A DNA stretch of 64,000 nucleotides from an uncultured Acetobacterium sp. (GTDB taxonomy: Bacteria; Bacillota; Clostridia; Eubacteriales; Eubacteriaceae): contig NZ_OY760905.1 in the NCBI RefSeq assembly GCF_963664135.1, positions 2,072,736-2,136,735 of the forward strand. Reading direction: 5' to 3'. Positions 9,583-18,442 of the stretch are shown piece after piece; position 1 is the stretch's first letter; each line of letters begins with the position of its first letter. The notes below the pieces were generated by a model, which worked only from the letters and a program-made list of their open reading frames with translations, searched no databases and was not told where the DNA came from. The position numbers and the translations under genes were made by a program.

Positions 9583-10980
9583 TCAATATCCACTCTCAAA
9601 TACGGCCTTAAACGTCATAAAAAAAACTTTGACATCAAACCATAATGTCCATTTTTCAATATATTCGATATCACACTCGATCCGTTTATGAATCGAGGTA
9701 TCGCCCCGCCAGCCCTGAACCTGAGCCCAACCTGTTATTCCCGGTCGAACATGGTGCTTGATCATGTACTTGGGAATTTCATGTTGAAATTGGGTAACAT
9801 AATGGGGACGTTCAGGTCTGGGGCCAACAATACTCATGTCTCCTTTTAAGACATTGACGAATTGTGGCAGCTCATCAATACTTGTTTTTCTGATAAAAGC
9901 GCCGAATTTTGTTTTTCTCGGATCATTTTCAGTGGTCCATCCGATTTCACCGGGGATCGATGCATCGCTCCGCATCGATCTGAATTTATAGATCCAGAAT
10001 TCCTTCCGGCCCATCCCAACCCGAATCTGTTTATAAATAACTGGCCCTGGTGAAGTGACCTTAACCAGAATTGCGGTAATAATCATAATTGGTGATACTA
10101 AAATTAATATTATCAGTGACAACATGATATCTAAAGCTCGTTTTATCCATTTATTTAAGGGCTGATCCAATGGAATATAACGGGTATTGATCAGCGGAAT
10201 CCCATCCAATTCGTCAAAGTAAGCCTTTGTTCCCTGAATTAAGTGAAAATAATCCGGAATAATCTGCGTTTTGATTCCCTGATACTCACAAATATCAATT
10301 ACTTCATCAATTCGTTTGTAGCTGGTATTAGGCAACGCAATAATAACCTCATCGACCTGATACTCTTCCAGGATTTCATTCATTTCCCGGGTGGTTCCCA
10401 AAATGGGGATCCCATCTTTATCACTTTTATGGTAATAGTCATCGACGTATCCGGTAACCTTATACCCTAATTGCCGATCACCGGCAACTTTTGCAGCAAA
10501 AGTCTGGCCAATGCTGCCAGCTCCGACGATGATAATATACTTGATATTAAAACCTCGTTCCCGTGCCATTCTTAAAATCTTTCGAATAGAGCCTCGTTCG
10601 ACGATCATTAAAACAGTCGAAGTTAAAAAGAAAATCCCTAACATATAGCGGGAAAAATGGATACTTTTTGTCGTAAATAAGTAAGACATCAAAATGGTAA
10701 TTCCGATGATATTAGAAAGAATGATTTCCCTGAATTCCTTGAAAAACTGTTGTTTCCGATAGGGTTGATACAGTCCAAAAGTTGTGAACAAAATGAGGTA
10801 GAGAGGGATGATGATGACCAGCAAATCAAGGTAAGCACCCAGATTCATGGTTCGCACACCATCATCAAAAAATGGCGATACAAATCGAATATACCATGCA
10901 AATAACAGCGAAGCCGTCACAACACATATATCGAACAATACCAAAATCAGATTAAAAAAACGCTGATTGCTTTTTATCAT
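9583..10980 (-). CDS. Polyprenyl-phosphate sugar-1-phosphate transferase (WbaP/WcaJ type)
   Basis: A 465-residue initiating transferase. Residues 1-120 hold four predicted helices; a Rossmann-like CoA-binding-3 domain follows with VGAGSIGQTFAAK near residue 150. The C-terminal bacterial sugar transferase domain (about 270-465) starts IKRALDIMLSLIILILVSP and contains YKQIRVGMGRKEFWIYKFRSM, TSIDELPQFVNVLKGDMSIVGPRPE and GITGWAQVQG, all diagnostic. It transfers a hexose-1-phosphate from UDP-sugar to undecaprenyl phosphate, the first step of exopolysaccharide or capsule assembly. Which hexose (glucose or galactose) is not evident. Confidence 0.92.
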   Translation of the reverse strand: MIKSNQRFFNLILVLFDICVVTASLLFAWYIRFVSPFFDDGVRTMNLGAYLDLLVIIIPLYLILFTTFGLYQPYRKQQFFKEFREIILSNIIGITILMSYLFTTKSIHFSRYMLGIFFLTSTVLMIVERGSIRKILRMARERGFNIKYIIIVGAGSIGQTFAAKVAGDRQLGYKVTGYVDDYYHKSDKDGIPILGTTREMNEILEEYQVDEVIIALPNTSYKRIDEVIDICEYQGIKTQIIPDYFHLIQGTKAYFDELDGIPLINTRYIPLDQPLNKWIKRALDIMLSLIILILVSPIMIITAILVKVTSPGPVIYKQIRVGMGRKEFWIYKFRSMRSDASIPGEIGWTTENDPRKTKFGAFIRKTSIDELPQFVNVLKGDMSIVGPRPERPHYVTQFQHEIPKYMIKHHVRPGITGWAQVQGWRGDTSIHKRIECDIEYIEKWTLWFDVKVFFMTFKAVFESGY

Positions 10981-11038
10981 TTTTAATCGCCTCTCATTAT
11001 AAATTCCTAAACAGTTTCGTAATTGCCAAACACAGATA

Positions 11039-11905
11039 TTATTTTCTGCGATTATTCTTTGCTAAAGCTCTTTTCTTCATAATGGTTGTCCCGGTAATCA
11101 CGAACCATCTCGTTAATTTATGATACTTTTTCTGATAATGCTTATTATAAAAAATTGTCATGGAATCATAAAAGGCGGCAATTACTTGGGGATTTCGTTT
11201 TCCAATGCCGCTGGCTTTTTTATGATGAAAGATGCGAATTTCCGGATAATACATCACCTGGTAACCAGCGTTCTTAATCCGATAACACCAGTCGATGTCT
11301 TCTCCGTACATAAAAAAATCCTCGTCTAACGGTCCAACCTGATCAATCACTGCTCGAGGAACCAGCATAAATGCACCCATAATACAATCGATGGAACACG
11401 TCTTGTTTTCATCTACATAAGTCAGGTTATATGCCCCAAAATGAACATTATCTGGAAAAGCGGTATCAAGATTCAGGCTATGATATAAACCATTTAGCGG
11501 TGTTGGAAAACTTCTTTTGCAAGCTGGGTCCAATTTCCCGGATGGCAAAAGTATTTTACAACCTAGTGCTCCAATATGCTTGTGATCTTTTACAAACGCG
11601 ATTGCCCCTTTTAAGGTATTAAGTTCAACAATGGTATCCGAATTAAGTAATAGAATATAATCGCCCTTTGATTCATTAATGCCGATGTTATTCGCTTTTG
11701 AAAAACCCAAGTTTTCGGTATTTTTAATAATTGTCACGCCGGGAAACTGTTTTTCAATGGCTTCGACACTGCCATCTTGCGAAGCATTATCGACAAGGAT
11801 AATTTCATAGTCCAATCCTTTGGTATTACTTTTAATAACGGAGTCGATACAGTTTGATGTCAATTCTTCTGTTTTATAATTAACAATGATAATTGATAAA
11901 TCCAT
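11039..11905 (-). CDS. GT2 glycosyltransferase, rhamnosyltransferase-like
   Basis: A 288-residue soluble GT-A protein opening with MDLSIIIVNYKTEELTSNCI. DNASQDGS lies near residue 39, the DXD-type site LLLNSDTIV near residue 85, and EDIDWCYRIKNAGY near residue 197 in the acceptor region. This combination is common to WbbL/RfbF-like rhamnosyltransferases. A rhamnosyl donor would be available from the rfb operon 11 kb away. Basic C-terminus (KKRALAKNNRRK) may bind the membrane. Donor assignment is inference. Confidence 0.85.
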   Translation of the reverse strand: MDLSIIIVNYKTEELTSNCIDSVIKSNTKGLDYEIILVDNASQDGSVEAIEKQFPGVTIIKNTENLGFSKANNIGINESKGDYILLLNSDTIVELNTLKGAIAFVKDHKHIGALGCKILLPSGKLDPACKRSFPTPLNGLYHSLNLDTAFPDNVHFGAYNLTYVDENKTCSIDCIMGAFMLVPRAVIDQVGPLDEDFFMYGEDIDWCYRIKNAGYQVMYYPEIRIFHHKKASGIGKRNPQVIAAFYDSMTIFYNKHYQKKYHKLTRWFVITGTTIMKKRALAKNNRRK

Positions 11906-11998
11906 TTCAAGCCTTTCTTAAGCCTTTTTGTCTTTCAAAAGACATTATATTTTACCATACACTTTTTAAATATGGAAGGAAAGATATCCAAAGTGTTT

Positions 11999-12982
11999 TT
12001 ATTTCCTCAATTTATTTGCTACAAACCGCAAAACGTTGATCAGTAATTGCACCTCAATAAACAAATAATGGCCCAGATTTTTGAATGCGAATGGTACCTT
12101 ATCGATTTTCCCAAGCGTCATAAATCCTTCTTTTATACCTGAAGCATAATCTTTTCCATAACCCCTTTTTGTAAAAAGCGAATATTTGATTAAAAAGCCT
12201 GTAAGTAGAAAGGGGCTGTTAATAATCAACTGTAATATCGGCATATTTTTATAAGCCACATAGATATTATTTCTTGCTGATATTTGTACTTTGAAAGGAC
12301 TGTACTTTTGTCCTTCTGCCGTGGTTGCACTACCAATATGATAGCAGATAGCTTTGGGTTCATAACGATTTTTATAACCATAAATCAGCCCGCGATAGGA
12401 GATATCCACATCTTCCATATAGGCAAAAAAATCCTCGTCAAATAAGCCAATCTTATCCAAAACCGTTCGTCGGTAGATACCCGCACCGGCACAGGTACTG
12501 AACACTGGAGATGGGGTGTCATAAGACTTCAAAAGTTTTCCGTCACCACGTTTATACCCCCACCCCAGGATATTATAAAAATCTCCGGCATCATCAAGCT
12601 TATCGCGTTCATAAAAACGAATCATTTTAGCGCTGACTGAAAATATTTTGGCGCTTTCCTCAATGTGTAAATATAAGTACTTCACAAAATCCTGGTCAAC
12701 CACGACATCATTATTTAAAAGCAAACAATATTTGCCGCTACTGGCTAAAATTCCCTGATTAACCGATTTATCAAAACCCGAATTTACTGGGTTTTCCAGT
12801 AACGTTACCTGCTTGTATGTTTTAATAATTTTAACGCTATCATCATTGGAACAATCATCCACTACGATGATTTCCATTTTTCCTAACTTAAAAAAACTTT
12901 GGATCAGAATGCTGTCCAAACAATTTGCAATAAATTTTTCGCCATTATAGTTCGGAATAATAACCGAAACATCATACTTCAT
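11999..12982 (-). CDS. GT2 glycosyltransferase
   Basis: A 327-residue GT-A protein. I choose ATG 12982 (MKYDVSVIIPNYNG) over an in-frame upstream codon because GAGGAAG stands seven bases before it and the family starts there. VVDDCSNDDS, CLLLNNDVVV and EDVDISYRGLIYGY mark nucleotide-sugar and acceptor sites. Hydrophobic segments around residues 250-270 may anchor it. It lies behind its own probable promoter and is followed by the 288-residue GT2 gene. Acceptor and donor are unknown; adding one residue of the surface glycan is the natural reading. Confidence 0.83.
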   Translation of the reverse strand: MKYDVSVIIPNYNGEKFIANCLDSILIQSFFKLGKMEIIVVDDCSNDDSVKIIKTYKQVTLLENPVNSGFDKSVNQGILASSGKYCLLLNNDVVVDQDFVKYLYLHIEESAKIFSVSAKMIRFYERDKLDDAGDFYNILGWGYKRGDGKLLKSYDTPSPVFSTCAGAGIYRRTVLDKIGLFDEDFFAYMEDVDISYRGLIYGYKNRYEPKAICYHIGSATTAEGQKYSPFKVQISARNNIYVAYKNMPILQLIINSPFLLTGFLIKYSLFTKRGYGKDYASGIKEGFMTLGKIDKVPFAFKNLGHYLFIEVQLLINVLRFVANKLRK

Positions 12983-13018
12983 AAAATCTTCCTCGAGTTC
13001 CAATTTATAGTCCGTACT

Positions 13019-13027
13019 ATTATAACA
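13019..13027 (-). promoter_or_regulatory. Extended -10 promoter for the GT2 gene
   Basis: On the minus strand the sequence reads TGTTATAAT, a perfect -10 hexamer with the TGn extension, just beyond the terminator of the M23 gene and about 37 bp before the GT2 start at 12982. No good -35 is seen at 17 bp (TTCAGT at best), as expected for an extended -10 promoter. Confidence 0.5.
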
Positions 13028-13048
13028 TAGGATTCGCTTTTACTGAAC

Positions 13049-13085
13049 AAAAAGAGGCCGAGAAACACGTCTCAGTCTCTTTTTT
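13049..13085 (-). terminator. Intrinsic terminator of the M23 gene
   Basis: An imperfect stem pairs AAAAAGAG with CTCTTTTT and CGAGA with TCTC(A)G. On the minus strand it ends in TTTTT. It begins 11 bp past the M23 stop codon. Confidence 0.75.
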
Positions 13086-13095
13086 GATCGATATG

Positions 13096-15339
13096 TTAGT
13101 TTGCATTCCGATAAGGATTATGAAAATCAATCCATATTTCCGGATCGACACAGGCATAATCGGCATTGGCGATTGCGCCAAAATGGAGATGTGAACCATA
13201 GGCATCATCAATGTATTTCCCTTGAGTATTGTAACCCGATCCCCCAACGGAGCCAATCTTTTGTCCCATGCTGACTGATTGACCGACACTGACATTAATT
13301 TCCTGAAGGTGGCCATAAAAGAACGATACGCTCTCGCCATATCGGTCAGTGGTGCGAATCCGAATGTAGCGACCATATCCCATGAAATAACCGGCTTTTT
13401 CTACCACCCCATTTGCCACTGAATAGCAGCTTGCATAACGATCGGCGGGGATGTCAATTCCTTCATGAATGTCGCCCCACCTTGGTCCAAACCAGTCGGT
13501 CTGGTCACCGGGATCAGGCTTGTAATTTTTATCCAGCGGATAAGCAAAAAATCCGTAGATGGTCGCGGTATTCTGCAAAATATGTTTAACTGAGTCTTTT
13601 ACAAAAACAGTTTTGTTATTTCGATCCACTAAATAAGCATGGGTGATAAAATCATCGACAATAATAGTGTAATTGTTTAAATTAATCGTGGCTTCCCAAG
13701 TGTTGTTTCCAATATAGGTGGCCTGTTCCCAGTGCACATCATCCTGACCATTGGTACGACTCCAGGTTGGGAAAATAACACTGGCCACACCATTTTCATT
13801 ACTGACATTTTTTATTCTTATTTTAAAAACATTATTGAGAACCGCATTATCATATTCAATGGTTGGTTTAACATCTGGCATGGTAAATTCCGAATTGGTG
13901 AACGCAATCGTTTCTCCTGTCGTTCCCCGCAGGTAAGCGTGGACAATGAACGGTCCTGTTTCAAACCCATGGTTTTCAATGTCTACATATGCATAAAACT
14001 CACCATTCGGACCCAAAGCACCCTCATACCATTTTAATTCATCTTGCCCATTTCGTTTTGTCCATACTGCAAATGCCACACTTTTAGCGCCAGTCTTGCC
14101 CCCGCAGTTTTGAGTAACAATCGAAAATTTTGATGCGTTGTTGTCCGGCTGGACCTTAATTTCCAATGGCTCCTTCAAAAATGGATTCTTGACAATCTGT
14201 TCAATCGCACCACAATACTTTTGCTGACCATCTTTATTCATTAGGTAGGCGTGGGTGATAAACGTATCATAGCTGCGTTTGTAGTCATTGATATGGACGG
14301 TTGCTTCCCAGGTATCATTCCCCACATAAGTTCCTGGTTCCCATCGCAAATCATCCTGTCCATCGACCTGAGTCCAGGTTGGAAAACTTACCCAGCTAAC
14401 CCCCTGGGGATTGCTCGCCCCCGTAAGGCGAACCTTATAGGCGTTGTTTATCACTTCTGTTAAACTAATTGCCGGTTTTTGCGTTTCCAAGCTTTGTGTA
14501 TTAACAAAGGTTTTGATCACCTCTCCTTTTAATCCATAGATATAGGTATGAATATTATAAATTCCAGTTTCAAAACCGTGGTCTTTGGCGTCGACGGTCA
14601 GGCTGTACTCACCTTTGCTATCGAGGGTTCCTTCATACCAGCGGAGATCATCCTGGCCATTTCTTTCAGACCAGGTGGGAAAACAAACTTTGCTGATCCC
14701 CGTTTTTCCGGCATAGCCAACGGTACTGATGCTAAATTGGGTTGTACTTCCCGTTATTTGTGTAATATTGACGTTTAGATCATTAACATTCAGGGCCGTT
14801 GCTGATAAATTCGTCAGATCTTCGGCTTTTTCTTCGTTAAGAGCTGTTGCTATCTCGGTCTCAGCTGGTTTCTCATTTGAACTCACATCGGAAAGATTAT
14901 TTTCATTGATCTCCGGTCCGGTTCCTTCACCACTTTTTTCACCAGCCGATTCTGGTTCAGATGGTTTCTTTTGATTAATCACGACTTCTTCCGTTATGGG
15001 ATTTTCGATTTTTATCTCGATACTGCGTTGTTTAGCAAGTTCGTAACCCGCTTGGGTTTTAATTTGCTTTAATTGATATTTCCCTTCATTTACATTTTTG
15101 ATGATTGCGCAACCGCTTACATCACTAACACAGGTTTCCAACACTTCATTTTTATCATTCTGAATTTCAAAAACAGCTTTGTCAATTGGCTCACCTATTT
15201 CATTTTTTACAACGATCACCTGTTTGACGGATTCTTTGGCTTCCTGAGCCAGGACTTGCCCCGATGACAAAAGCAACGTAACTATCCAGCAAATCGTTAA
15301 CAATCTAAACCAACTTTTTTTTCCTGCTCGTAATTTCAT
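13096..15339 (-). CDS. Secreted M23 metallopeptidase with GBS Bsp-like repeats
   Basis: A 747-residue protein starting at ATG 15339 (MKLRAGKKSW), chosen because GAGGAGCG precedes it and a classical signal peptide ending in QVLAQA/E follows. Order: signal peptide; a SpaA/prealbumin-like domain (VVKNEIGEPIDKAVFEI, about residues 35-110); a Glu/Ser/Asn linker; four GBS Bsp-like repeats of about 100 residues (FPTWSERNGQDDLRWYEGT and relatives) in an alternating A-B-A-B pattern; a C-terminal LytM/M23 domain. Zinc and catalytic residues are visible in HEGIDIPA, GHLQEI and GSHLHFG. It should cleave peptidoglycan cross-bridges outside the cell. A TTGACA box at the expected upstream distance lacks a convincing -10. 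Confidence 0.9.
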   Translation of the reverse strand: MKLRAGKKSWFRLLTICWIVTLLLSSGQVLAQEAKESVKQVIVVKNEIGEPIDKAVFEIQNDKNEVLETCVSDVSGCAIIKNVNEGKYQLKQIKTQAGYELAKQRSIEIKIENPITEEVVINQKKPSEPESAGEKSGEGTGPEINENNLSDVSSNEKPAETEIATALNEEKAEDLTNLSATALNVNDLNVNITQITGSTTQFSISTVGYAGKTGISKVCFPTWSERNGQDDLRWYEGTLDSKGEYSLTVDAKDHGFETGIYNIHTYIYGLKGEVIKTFVNTQSLETQKPAISLTEVINNAYKVRLTGASNPQGVSWVSFPTWTQVDGQDDLRWEPGTYVGNDTWEATVHINDYKRSYDTFITHAYLMNKDGQQKYCGAIEQIVKNPFLKEPLEIKVQPDNNASKFSIVTQNCGGKTGAKSVAFAVWTKRNGQDELKWYEGALGPNGEFYAYVDIENHGFETGPFIVHAYLRGTTGETIAFTNSEFTMPDVKPTIEYDNAVLNNVFKIRIKNVSNENGVASVIFPTWSRTNGQDDVHWEQATYIGNNTWEATINLNNYTIIVDDFITHAYLVDRNNKTVFVKDSVKHILQNTATIYGFFAYPLDKNYKPDPGDQTDWFGPRWGDIHEGIDIPADRYASCYSVANGVVEKAGYFMGYGRYIRIRTTDRYGESVSFFYGHLQEINVSVGQSVSMGQKIGSVGGSGYNTQGKYIDDAYGSHLHFGAIANADYACVDPEIWIDFHNPYRNAN

Positions 15340-15464
15340 TTCGCTCCTCGCGTTAAATTTAATCGTTTTCGCTGACTGGTAAGAACACCGCATTTAATTT
15401 AAACCAATTTGATCTTTTCTCTACCCTATCATTTTTGTATTACATATGTCAAGGTTAGAAGATA

Positions 15465-15499
15465 AAAAGACAGAGTTGAAAAATTCAACTCTGTCTTTT
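15465..15499 (-). terminator. Intrinsic terminator of the amidase gene
   Basis: A perfect 16-bp stem (AAAAGACAGAGTTGAA with its complement) around a three-base loop, starting 4 bp past the amidase stop codon. A and T runs at the stem ends allow termination in either direction. Confidence 0.88.
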
Positions 15500-15503
15500 A
15501 AAA

Positions 15504-18326
15504 TTAAAACTTTTTCATAATCGCTTTAACCTTACCTGCATAGGTTGTATCTGCAGCCCAGGTTCCTGCCAGTCCTTCAACAGAAACCGCTCGTAGTCTA
15601 AGCGAATCATTCCACCTTGGATCTACCTTGGGTTGATTCAAGGCTGAGCTACTGGCATAGCATTTTAAATGCTGTACATGACCTCTGATTCCAGTTTGCA
15701 GGCCAGCACTGCTATAGCCATATACCGCGGCAAAATCATAACCCGGTACTCCGCCAGTCGCACCTAAACCGGCAAAATTAAATTGCGCAGGTTTGACATC
15801 GCCACCAAATTGAAGATTCCCGGTTTCCAGCATTGCCTGTGCAAAAGCGACCTCGGCGCGAACGCCTTCCGCATTACACTCCTGAATATACAGATCTACA
15901 AAAGTCTCCAGATTCACACCAAGATCATTGTAAATCTGGGGATAAACTTTTCCAGTTGCTTTGTAATAGGCTACCAGTTGCGCTGCGGTTACCGTCGTTG
16001 CACCCATAATTGGGGTTTCAATATAGCGGACACTCGCGGATGTGTTTCCCAGGAATACCATTCGTCCATCTGCTTCGACACCGTAGGCGTGAATCGAATA
16101 GGTACCGCTGTCGCCATTATGGTTTTTTGCATCAATAGTCGCCTGATAACTTCCATCATTCTGTTTGGTCGCTGTGTACCATTTGATATCGTCCTGACCA
16201 TTTAAATCACTCCAGGTCGGAAGCTGAATACTCTGAATTCCATTCGGGGCAGTTATTCCACCAACGGTAACGGTAATAATGTTTTCTGCAACTGCGGCTT
16301 TGACTGTTGATGCTGTCATCGGCGTAGTCATCACACTCACTGAAGTATTCCCTAAAAGTATCATCTTGCCATTATTGTCAGTCCCATATACATGAATACT
16401 ATAGGTGCCACCAGAATAATTGTGATCTTTAATATCAATCGTTACACTATAGCTCCCATCATTTTGCTTGGTTGCGGTGTACCATTTTAAATCATCCTGC
16501 CCACCAACATCACTCCAAATCGGCACCGATATTGACTGAATGCCACTTGGGGCATTCAGTCCCTTAATGGTTGTGGTAATCTTATTTCCCGACACACTTC
16601 CAGTTACGCTGGTTGCCGTCATCGGTTCGACGATCACATTCACTGTCGCCGAGCCGACAAAGTTCAGCTTATTGTTGTTATCTCTACCATAGGCATGGAT
16701 ATTATAGGTTCCGCCATCATAATTGTGATCCTTGATGTCAATGGTTACACTATAGCTTCCATCTGTCTGTTTCGTGGCAGAATACCACTTGAGATCATCT
16801 TGTCCGCCAGTTTCACTCCAAATCGGGATGGTCATTTCGGTAATTCCATTTGGTGCGGTTATGCCCTTGACGGTCGCTTTAATTTTATTTCCTGCTACAC
16901 TTGCTGTTACGCTGGTTGCTGTCATCGCGTCGACCTTGACCGTTGCTGTTGAACTCCCAAGGAAGGTCATCATATTGTTATTATCTGTTCCATATGCGTG
17001 CATATTGTAGGTTCCGCCATCGTAGTTATGATCCTTAATATCAATCGTGACCTTGTAACTGCCATCACTTTGCTTGGTTGCACTGTACCACTTCAGATCA
17101 TCCTGGCCGCCAGTTTCACTCCAGACGGGTATCGATACTGAAGTTAGACCATTTGGCGCCGTTATGCCTTTTACGGTTGCCGTAATACTATTTCCTGAAA
17201 CACTGCTCGTTACACTGGTTGCTGTCATTTTATCCTGAACCGATGATGTTACATTGGCAGTTGCATTCCCTAACAGGGTGTACTTACCATAAGAATCAAT
17301 GCCATAGCAATCCAGTTGGTATTTTCCACTGGTATACCCATGATCTTTAACATCAATGGCAACACTATAACTGCCATCACTTTGTTTGGTTGCGGTGTAC
17401 CATTTCAGATCATCCTGTCCGCAATCATCACTCCATGCGGGTACATAAATAACCTGTAACCCATTCGGTGCGGTAACCCCTTTAACTGTCGCCGTGATTT
17501 TGTCCCCACTAACGGTAGCGGTAAAGCCCGTAGCCGTCATCGGTTGTGTAGCGGCTCCAAACATTTCGGTAACGCCGGCTAAAATCTGATCTGCCATTTT
17601 CTGTTGATTGGTTCCATCTGCCATCTTTAATGATTCCGCATTGTTTGATACAAATCCCGCTTCAATCAGTACCGAAGGCATGCTTGTCTTTCTGGTAATG
17701 GCATCATCTCGTTCAACAATTTTGTTTCGGGTTGGAACATAGGTTAGGTTTTTGCTAAAATCTGTATTGAGCAAATTTGCCAGTTCTTTGGACTTGATCG
17801 CAATCGTTGGCGGGGTCGCATCTAAATCTGCGGTTGAACCGTCCGGCCAGAGTCCCGTTTTTTGATAAATCCCATTATTGTCAACCGACGGATGATAACT
17901 GCTCCAGTAAAACTCATAACCGCTGGCAGTAGCGCCACCTGAATTATGATGAACGCTGATCAGTAAATCGGCCCCCATTTTATTTGCAGCATCACAAACG
18001 GCGGTCGAATTATTGACCGTTGTCGCCAGTAAGGTTGGCAAACCGGGATTCCCGGGAATTTGATGGCTTAACATAGCATTATAGCCATTGCTTCTCAACG
18101 TCGTCACGATTTTTATCGCCAATGCATTATTCAGATCCACTTCCTTAATACCCGTGGTGCTGTTAACGGCGCCGGTATCAGTCCCTGACTGATGCCCTGG
18201 ATTTATTACAATCGTTGTACTGGCCGCATTAACGGTTAGACTAAAATATGAAAAGAAAGTAAACAAAGTGAGAATTAGTACTACCCCCAAAGCAATCTGC
18301 TTTCTTCTATTCTTAATACTCTCCAT
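15504..18326 (-). CDS. Bifunctional wall hydrolase: N-acetylmuramoyl-L-alanine amidase plus glucosaminidase
   Basis: A 940-residue secreted protein. The second of two ATGs (18326) is preferred, since AAAGGAGG sits seven bases before it and abuts the first. Order: signal peptide (about 1-36); Amidase_3 domain (about 37-260) with zinc ligands in NPGHQSG, KEVDLN and SVHHNS and catalytic Glu in IEAGF; five GBS Bsp-like repeats of about 97 residues, each beginning MTAT/S and containing GQDDLKWYTATKQ; C-terminal glucosaminidase domain (about 770-940) with FAQAMLETG and NFAGLGA. It cuts both the stem-peptide amide and the glycan strand, as major autolysins do. It has its own promoter and terminator. 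Confidence 0.93.
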   Translation of the reverse strand: MESIKNRRKQIALGVVLILTLFTFFSYFSLTVNAASTTIVINPGHQSGTDTGAVNSTTGIKEVDLNNALAIKIVTTLRSNGYNAMLSHQIPGNPGLPTLLATTVNNSTAVCDAANKMGADLLISVHHNSGGATASGYEFYWSSYHPSVDNNGIYQKTGLWPDGSTADLDATPPTIAIKSKELANLLNTDFSKNLTYVPTRNKIVERDDAITRKTSMPSVLIEAGFVSNNAESLKMADGTNQQKMADQILAGVTEMFGAATQPMTATGFTATVSGDKITATVKGVTAPNGLQVIYVPAWSDDCGQDDLKWYTATKQSDGSYSVAIDVKDHGYTSGKYQLDCYGIDSYGKYTLLGNATANVTSSVQDKMTATSVTSSVSGNSITATVKGITAPNGLTSVSIPVWSETGGQDDLKWYSATKQSDGSYKVTIDIKDHNYDGGTYNMHAYGTDNNNMMTFLGSSTATVKVDAMTATSVTASVAGNKIKATVKGITAPNGITEMTIPIWSETGGQDDLKWYSATKQTDGSYSVTIDIKDHNYDGGTYNIHAYGRDNNNKLNFVGSATVNVIVEPMTATSVTGSVSGNKITTTIKGLNAPSGIQSISVPIWSDVGGQDDLKWYTATKQNDGSYSVTIDIKDHNYSGGTYSIHVYGTDNNGKMILLGNTSVSVMTTPMTASTVKAAVAENIITVTVGGITAPNGIQSIQLPTWSDLNGQDDIKWYTATKQNDGSYQATIDAKNHNGDSGTYSIHAYGVEADGRMVFLGNTSASVRYIETPIMGATTVTAAQLVAYYKATGKVYPQIYNDLGVNLETFVDLYIQECNAEGVRAEVAFAQAMLETGNLQFGGDVKPAQFNFAGLGATGGVPGYDFAAVYGYSSAGLQTGIRGHVQHLKCYASSSALNQPKVDPRWNDSLRLRAVSVEGLAGTWAADTTYAGKVKAIMKKF

Positions 18327-18373
18327 TGTCATTCCTCCTTTCTTAAAATTTTAACCCAGTTGTCGCTATCTAT

Positions 18374-18428
18374 AGTTGTAACGATAATATCACAAATATT
18401 TTGCATCGTCAATTTTTTCGTTACAACT
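18374..18428 (-). promoter_or_regulatory. Strong promoter of the amidase, flanked by a perfect inverted repeat
   Basis: The minus strand has TTGACG (18407-18412), a 17-bp spacer and TATTAT (18384-18389), a near-consensus vegetative promoter 58 bp before the amidase ATG. A perfect 10-bp inverted repeat, AGTTGTAACG at 18374-18383 and CGTTACAACT at 18419-18428 on the plus strand, brackets it: one arm just upstream of -35 and the other directly after -10. That is the geometry of a repressor operator. The regulator is not identified. Confidence 0.65.
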
Positions 18429-18442
18429 TTTTGAACATTAAC

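Noticed and set aside
13020-13376. 118-codon frame overlapping the end of the M23 gene
   Set aside because: Out-of-frame overlap with the M23 catalytic domain and the terminator.
15783-16205. 140-codon plus-strand frame in the amidase repeats
   Set aside because: Antisense to the repeat region; similar frames recur at each repeat, as expected of a shadow.
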